Positions 5,378 through 8,505 of a stretch of 8,505 bases of DNA are shown piece by piece (the stretch's first letter is position 1; every line of letters begins with the position of its first letter). The position numbers and the translations under genes are program-made. The notes beneath the pieces were generated by a model. It worked only from the letters and a program-made list of their open reading frames with translations, did not search any database and was not told the origin of the DNA. Source of the DNA: Erythrobacter sp. (GTDB lineage: Bacteria; Pseudomonadota; Alphaproteobacteria; Sphingomonadales; Sphingomonadaceae); NCBI GenBank assembly GCA_003483125.1, contig DMWU01000030.1, positions 15,104 to 23,608 of the forward strand, given 5' to 3'.

Positions 5378-5988
5378 TTCCCGGGTAATTTTGCGTCTGG
5401 ACCCCTGCAATATGCGGGGCTGAGATCACTGCTGAAAATCTCGGCGGGCATAGTGGGAAGATGGCGTGCATCCGGGAGGGTGGTCATTGCCTTTGTGCCG
5501 GTATTCATTGCTGAGATTTCTTCGGACATTGTACCAGCGATCAATTCGCCGATGCATGCTTTGGCGGCTTCTATGGGCTTCAATGAAAGTGGCTCTGAAA
5601 TCGGTAGGCCTTCGACATCGAAATTCTGCACGAAAGCCTCGCCATGGCCAGCTCGCATAGCGACACTGATTGCTGAATCAGGATGGGCGTGGCGTGCAGT
5701 TGCAGCGACCAGTGCCAGCGTGGGATAACTCTCAACTTTTGCACCCCAGGCAATGCCTAGCGCGCGTGCGGTGGCAATTCCAATTCTGACGCCGGTAAAG
5801 CTTCCTGGCCCGCGCGAAACAACAATGCGATCGGCCTGTCCCTTTTCTGGCAGTGCAGCGATCATCGGGACCAGGTGTTCGGCATGGCCACGACCGAGAG
5901 TGAGGTAGTCATGCGCGATCAATCTATCGCCATCAAAAAGGGCGACAGAACATGCTTCGCTCGCACATTCGATTGCCAGGGTTTTCAA
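5374..5988 (-). CDS. tsaB: tRNA threonylcarbamoyladenosine biosynthesis protein TsaB
   Basis: TsaB (YeaZ) is the partner of TsaD and TsaE in transferring the threonylcarbamoyl group to A37 of ANN-decoding tRNAs. It has the ASKHA fold without its own catalysis. The 204-residue product shows the N-terminal strand MKTLAIECASEACSVAL, the HAEHLVPMI helix (35-43) and the diagnostic GPGSFTGVR (60-68). It is somewhat shorter than E. coli TsaB (231) in the C-terminal half, as often seen. The start must be TTG 5988: the frame upstream has no ATG or GTG before an in-frame TAG, and the next internal Met (42) would remove the first fold elements. The upstream ribosome site is poor (AGGCGG). rimI follows with a 4-base ATGA overlap. 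A 65-base gap separates it from the reductase gene upstream, with no obvious terminator or strong promoter. Confidence 0.93.
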   Translation of the reverse strand: MKTLAIECASEACSVALFDGDRLIAHDYLTLGRGHAEHLVPMIAALPEKGQADRIVVSRGPGSFTGVRIGIATARALGIAWGAKVESYPTLALVAATARHAHPDSAISVAMRAGHGEAFVQNFDVEGLPISEPLSLKPIEAAKACIGELIAGTMSEEISAMNTGTKAMTTLPDARHLPTMPAEIFSSDLSPAYCRGPDAKLPGK

Positions 5989-6053
5989 ATCCGCCTGCCT
6001 AATGGTTTCGTTTGCAATGCCGCGATGCCATGCCTTGGGCTAAAAGGGCAAGC

Positions 6054-6662
6054 TCACACTACGCGATTGAATTTTTTGAAGTCGGGTCGTGGGCTACGGC
6101 CAAAGATACTGGCAGGATCGCCATAGCCAATGGCGCAGATGAAATTGGTCCGATGGCGCGTGTTATCGGCGAAGAAGGCCTCATTCACTGCCTCCGGATC
6201 AAAGCCAGACATCGGCCCGCAATCCAGCCCCAAAGCGCGTGCTGCCAGCATCAGGTAGGCCCCTTGAAGCGCCGAGTTCCGGAATGCGCCTTCTTCGCGC
6301 CCTGTCTCGTCACCTTCAAACCAGCTTTTCGCATCGGTATGAGGGAAGAGCCAGGGAAGTTCCTCATGAAAGTCAATATCATAGCCTATAATTGCAACGA
6401 CAGGTGCATTCTGAATTTTGGGCTTATTGTCATCCATCGCGCAGTCGGCGAGCTTTTGTTTTGCCTCATCGGATTTCGCCCAGACGATGCGTGCGGGCTG
6501 CATATTGGCCGATGTAGGCGCCATCTTCATGAGGTCATAGATTGCGACCAGTTGCTCGTCAGAAACATCCTTGTCGAGCCAGTCATTATAGCTGCGCGCC
6601 TCATTAAAGAGCTGTGCCAGAGCAGCATCGGAAAGCTTCTGGTCATGAAATTGCTTTGTCAT
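6054..6662 (-). CDS. rutE: RutE-like malonic semialdehyde reductase (nitroreductase superfamily)
   Basis: This predicted FMN-dependent, NAD(P)H-using reductase resembles E. coli RutE, which reduces malonic semialdehyde to 3-hydroxypropanoate in pyrimidine degradation. The 202-residue product (RutE is 196) carries the subfamily-specific ARSYNDW near residue 24, LMKMAPTSANMQPARIVW, LPWLFPHTDAKSWF, FRNSALQGAYLMLAARALGLDCGPMSGFD (in two adjoining blocks) and NFICAIGYGD. Ordinary nitroreductases have RRS at the first of these positions. ATG 6662 is preceded by AAGGA at a 5-base spacing, which settles the start; a TTG 15 bases further upstream lacks such a site. No other rut gene is visible within the window, so the physiological substrate is uncertain and a general aldehyde- or quinone-reducing role is possible. 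It starts 25 bases after the NifU-like gene, suggesting one transcript. Confidence 0.88.
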   Translation of the reverse strand: MTKQFHDQKLSDAALAQLFNEARSYNDWLDKDVSDEQLVAIYDLMKMAPTSANMQPARIVWAKSDEAKQKLADCAMDDNKPKIQNAPVVAIIGYDIDFHEELPWLFPHTDAKSWFEGDETGREEGAFRNSALQGAYLMLAARALGLDCGPMSGFDPEAVNEAFFADNTRHRTNFICAIGYGDPASIFGRSPRPDFKKFNRVV

Positions 6663-6687
6663 GGTAATCCTTCGCAATCAGGATGGA

Positions 6688-7266
6688 TCAGGCGGCGCGC
6701 ACCTCAACCACCTCAGGCACATAGTGCTTCAACAGGCCTTCGATGCCGTGCTTCAGGGTGGCCGTACTCGATGGGCAGCCTGAGCAAGCGCCTTGCATGG
6801 TCAGATAAACGATGCCGTCCTTAAACCCTCGATAGGCGATGTCGCCGCCATCGCCCGCGACTGCCGGGCGCACACGCGTTTCGAGGAGTTCATTAATCTG
6901 GGCGATGATATCTTCATCCTCGCTATTTTCTTCAACCAGAAGCTCAACTTCTTGAGGCACCGAAATACCCGATGCGTCACCTCCAACGAACAAAGGCGCT
7001 TCCGAGACGAAATGGTCGAGCAGTATCGAAACGACAATCGGCTTGAGGTCATTCCAGCTGACTCCTGGGGCAGCAGTGACGCTTACAAAATCGCTACCAA
7101 AGAAGACGTTGGTCGTTTCACCGGTGTCAAAAATAGCTTGAGCGAGAGGACTTGCCTCTGCCGCTTCGGGCGATGCGAACTCGCGTGTTCCGGCCTGCAT
7201 TACTTGCCTTCCCGGCAAGAATTTGAGGCTGGCGGGGTTGGGCGTGGTTTCGGTCTCGATGAACAT
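6688..7266 (-). CDS. NifU-family Fe-S cluster scaffold/carrier (Nfu type)
   Basis: This Nfu-type protein is predicted to carry and deliver [4Fe-4S] clusters to client enzymes in the cytoplasm. The 192-residue product has the two-domain layout of mitochondrial NFU1 and its alphaproteobacterial relatives. An Nfu N-terminal domain (about 1-88) begins with the hallmark FIETETTPNPASLKFLPG. After an acidic linker comes the NifU C-terminal domain (about 119-188), with RPAVAGDGGDI and the cluster-binding Cys161-x2-Cys164 in GACSGCPSS. ATG 7266 is chosen because the family begins with this very motif; a TTG 36 bases upstream in frame adds residues unlike the family. No Shine-Dalgarno is seen just before ATG 7266. 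It is divergent from the M16 peptidase gene and appears to be the first gene of the minus-strand run. Confidence 0.95.
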   Translation of the reverse strand: MFIETETTPNPASLKFLPGRQVMQAGTREFASPEAAEASPLAQAIFDTGETTNVFFGSDFVSVTAAPGVSWNDLKPIVVSILLDHFVSEAPLFVGGDASGISVPQEVELLVEENSEDEDIIAQINELLETRVRPAVAGDGGDIAYRGFKDGIVYLTMQGACSGCPSSTATLKHGIEGLLKHYVPEVVEVRAA

Positions 7267-7363
7267 GTTCTGCCATTTAGGGTGGCCGGTGCCCTGCGGC
7301 AAGCAGGCATTGCTTTTGCGTCATTCACTATCCCTTCACGCTTTGCCTCCTTATATGGGCAGC
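7267..7363. promoter_or_regulatory. Divergent intergenic region, NifU-like gene / M16 peptidase
   Basis: These 97 bases must hold, or lie downstream of, the start signals for both flanking genes. No strong sigma-70 pair is evident on either strand. On the minus strand the best candidate is TTGCCG-17 bases-TAAATG (-10 at about 7279-7274), which is weak and would give an almost leaderless NifU-like mRNA. On the minus strand a perfect AAGGAGG (7352-7346) and an AAGGGA (7336-7331) precede tiny open frames, not the main gene. The plus strand has no good ribosome site before ATG 7355 and only a weak GGGC/GGCAG before ATG 7364. Confidence 0.4.
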
Positions 7364-8505
7364 ATGAAAGCATTCTCGCGCGCAATTTGCGCCTTAGCCC
7401 TCCTGTCCGCACCTTTTGCAATTCTATCTGCGCAAGATGGTGCGCCCGAACCCCAGTTCCTCCAATCGGAGGCTGAGGTTCCATGGTTATATCGCGGAAG
7501 CGATGTCCCGGTAGATCGCGAATGGCGCTTTGGTGAAATGGACAACGGGCTGCGCTACGCGGTGCGCAAGAATCGAGTGCCGCCGGGGCAGGTTTCCATC
7601 CGCATTCGAATTGATGCGGGCTCCTTGCATGAAATGGACGACCAGCGCGGCTATGCTCACTTGCTCGAGCATCTCAGCTTCCGTGAAAGTAAGTATCTGG
7701 GGCCTGCAGAGGCTATCCCGACCTGGCAACGGCTCGGCGCGAGTTTCGGCAGCGACACCAATGCTGTTACTTCACCTACACATACGGTTTACAAGCTAGA
7801 CCTGCCCAACGCGAACGCGGCGAAGCTTGAGGAAACCTTTAAGCTGCTCTCGGGAATGATCCGTGAGCCGGTGCTCAGCCAAGCCAATGTCGAGGCAGAG
7901 GTGCCTATTGTTTTGGCTGAGAAACGAGAGCGTGGCGGGGCCGCCGAACGGGTCGCAGACCAGACACGGCAGATCCTTTTTGCAGGCCAGCGCCTGGCCA
8001 ACCGGCTTCCTATCGGGACAGAGGAGACACTTAAAGGAGCCACCGGCAAGTCGATCCAAGCATTCCATCAGCGTTGGTACCGACCGGAGAACACGGTGAT
8101 TGCTGTTGCAGGTGATGCCGACCCGCAGGTGCTTGCATTACTGATTGAGAATTATTTCGGTGATTGGCGCGGGAATGGCAAGCAGGTCGATGCGCCCAAT
8201 TTTGGAGATCCGCTAGCGCCAGCCGGTGCCGACCCGAAAAACCCGTTGGGCGAACTAGGGGTTGTGGTGGAATCCGATTTGCCGCGCTCGCTAACTTTTG
8301 CCGTGATGCGACCTTGGCGACCTGTGCAGGATACGATTTTCTATAATGAAGGCTTGCTGCTCGATGCGCTGTCCCAATCGATTATCAATCGCAGGCTGGA
8401 ATCGCGTGCGCGCGCGGGCGGCAGCTACCTCTACGCCCAGGTCAGTCAAGACGATGTTTCGCGTTCAACAGATGCAACCTTTGTGAGCTTTGCGCCGCTC
8501 AATAG
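7364..8505 (+). CDS. Exported M16-family (insulinase/pitrilysin-like) zinc metallopeptidase, 5' part
   Basis: Predicted secreted or periplasmic M16 peptidase; the right window edge cuts it after about 380 residues, and the frame is open to the edge. The N-terminus (to about residue 23) is a signal peptide: Lys2 and Arg6, a hydrophobic core ALALLSAPFAIL, and a likely cut after LSA (before QDG). The inverted zinc motif HLLEH is at 99-103 with catalytic Glu102, and the third ligand Glu179 lies 76 residues after His103, fitting HXXEH-x(74-76)-E. The YRPENTVIAVAGD strand (about 226-238) and the start of the second M16 domain follow. Related sphingomonad proteins tend to be about 900 or more residues with two M16 repeats, so probably less than half is here. 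ATG 7364 starts the signal peptide cleanly; an in-frame ATG at 7355 (adding Met-Gly-Ser) is the alternative. Substrate unknown. Confidence 0.93.
   Translation, partial: MKAFSRAICALALLSAPFAILSAQDGAPEPQFLQSEAEVPWLYRGSDVPVDREWRFGEMDNGLRYAVRKNRVPPGQVSIRIRIDAGSLHEMDDQRGYAHLLEHLSFRESKYLGPAEAIPTWQRLGASFGSDTNAVTSPTHTVYKLDLPNANAAKLEETFKLLSGMIREPVLSQANVEAEVPIVLAEKRERGGAAERVADQTRQILFAGQRLANRLPIGTEETLKGATGKSIQAFHQRWYRPENTVIAVAGDADPQVLALLIENYFGDWRGNGKQVDAPNFGDPLAPAGADPKNPLGELGVVVESDLPRSLTFAVMRPWRPVQDTIFYNEGLLLDALSQSIINRRLESRARAGGSYLYAQVSQDDVSRSTDATFVSFAPLN

Noticed and set aside
4949..5728. A 259-residue open frame on the plus strand opposite rimI and tsaB.
   Set aside because: It is a shadow of the two recognised minus-strand genes, with no family motifs.
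6012..6035. Three GGCAT copies close together on the minus strand upstream of tsaB.
   Set aside because: The copies are short and irregularly spaced, with no symmetry or known motif; probably chance.
6012..6824. A 270-residue open frame on the plus strand opposite the reductase and the NifU-like gene.
   Set aside because: It is antisense to well-supported genes and has a random-looking composition rich in Cys, Arg and His.
1..8505. Search by eye for insertion sequences, integrase or attachment sites, CRISPR arrays, toxin-antitoxin pairs, tRNA or rRNA genes.
   Set aside because: No transposase, integrase, long direct repeats, regular repeat-spacer pattern or cloverleaf-like sequence was recognised; almost every base is accounted for by housekeeping or regulatory genes.

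Overview
This window looks like chromosomal housekeeping DNA from an alphaproteobacterium, most likely of the order Sphingomonadales (an Erythrobacter- or Sphingomonas-like organism). The evidence is a moderately GC-rich sequence, a Ros/MucR zinc-finger regulator, a Fur/Mur-type regulator without the structural-zinc cysteines, and the gene sets phoH-ybeY-corC and tsaB-rimI-fur-plsC. The genus is an inference from gene content; no rRNA or other marker is present.

Layout. Left arm, plus strand: the 3' part of phoH (1-605), ybeY (606-1085), corC (1114-2055) and a LysR-family regulator (2112-2996). The LysR gene meets the next block tail to tail with only 13 bases between the two stop codons. Right arm, minus strand, read from right to left: a two-domain NifU-like Fe-S protein (7266-6688), a RutE-like malonic semialdehyde reductase (6662-6054), tsaB (5988-5374), rimI (5377-4913), mucR (4804-4364), fur (4297-3869) and plsC (3897-3010). 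At the right edge an exported M16 zinc metallopeptidase runs rightward from about 7364 and leaves the window unfinished. It is divergent from the NifU-like gene across about 97 bases.

How the genes work together. Several serve translation and RNA: YbeY matures 16S rRNA, PhoH is an ATPase often encoded next to it, TsaB helps make t6A37 in tRNA, and RimI acetylates a ribosomal protein N-terminus. CorC and PlsC belong to membrane and ion homeostasis. Fur/Mur, MucR and the LysR protein are DNA-binding regulators. The NifU-like protein delivers Fe-S clusters.

No mobile element, CRISPR array, tRNA, rRNA or phage gene was seen, and no evidently new multi-gene system. The points most worth a second look are the organisation (the two halves of a commonly co-directional alphaproteobacterial cluster face each other here, with a LysR gene at the junction and miaB and lnt not where expected), the mucR leader, a near-consensus promoter for fur, non-standard translation starts (tsaB, perhaps fur, and a possibly leaderless LysR mRNA), and a small possible leader ORF before the NifU-like gene.
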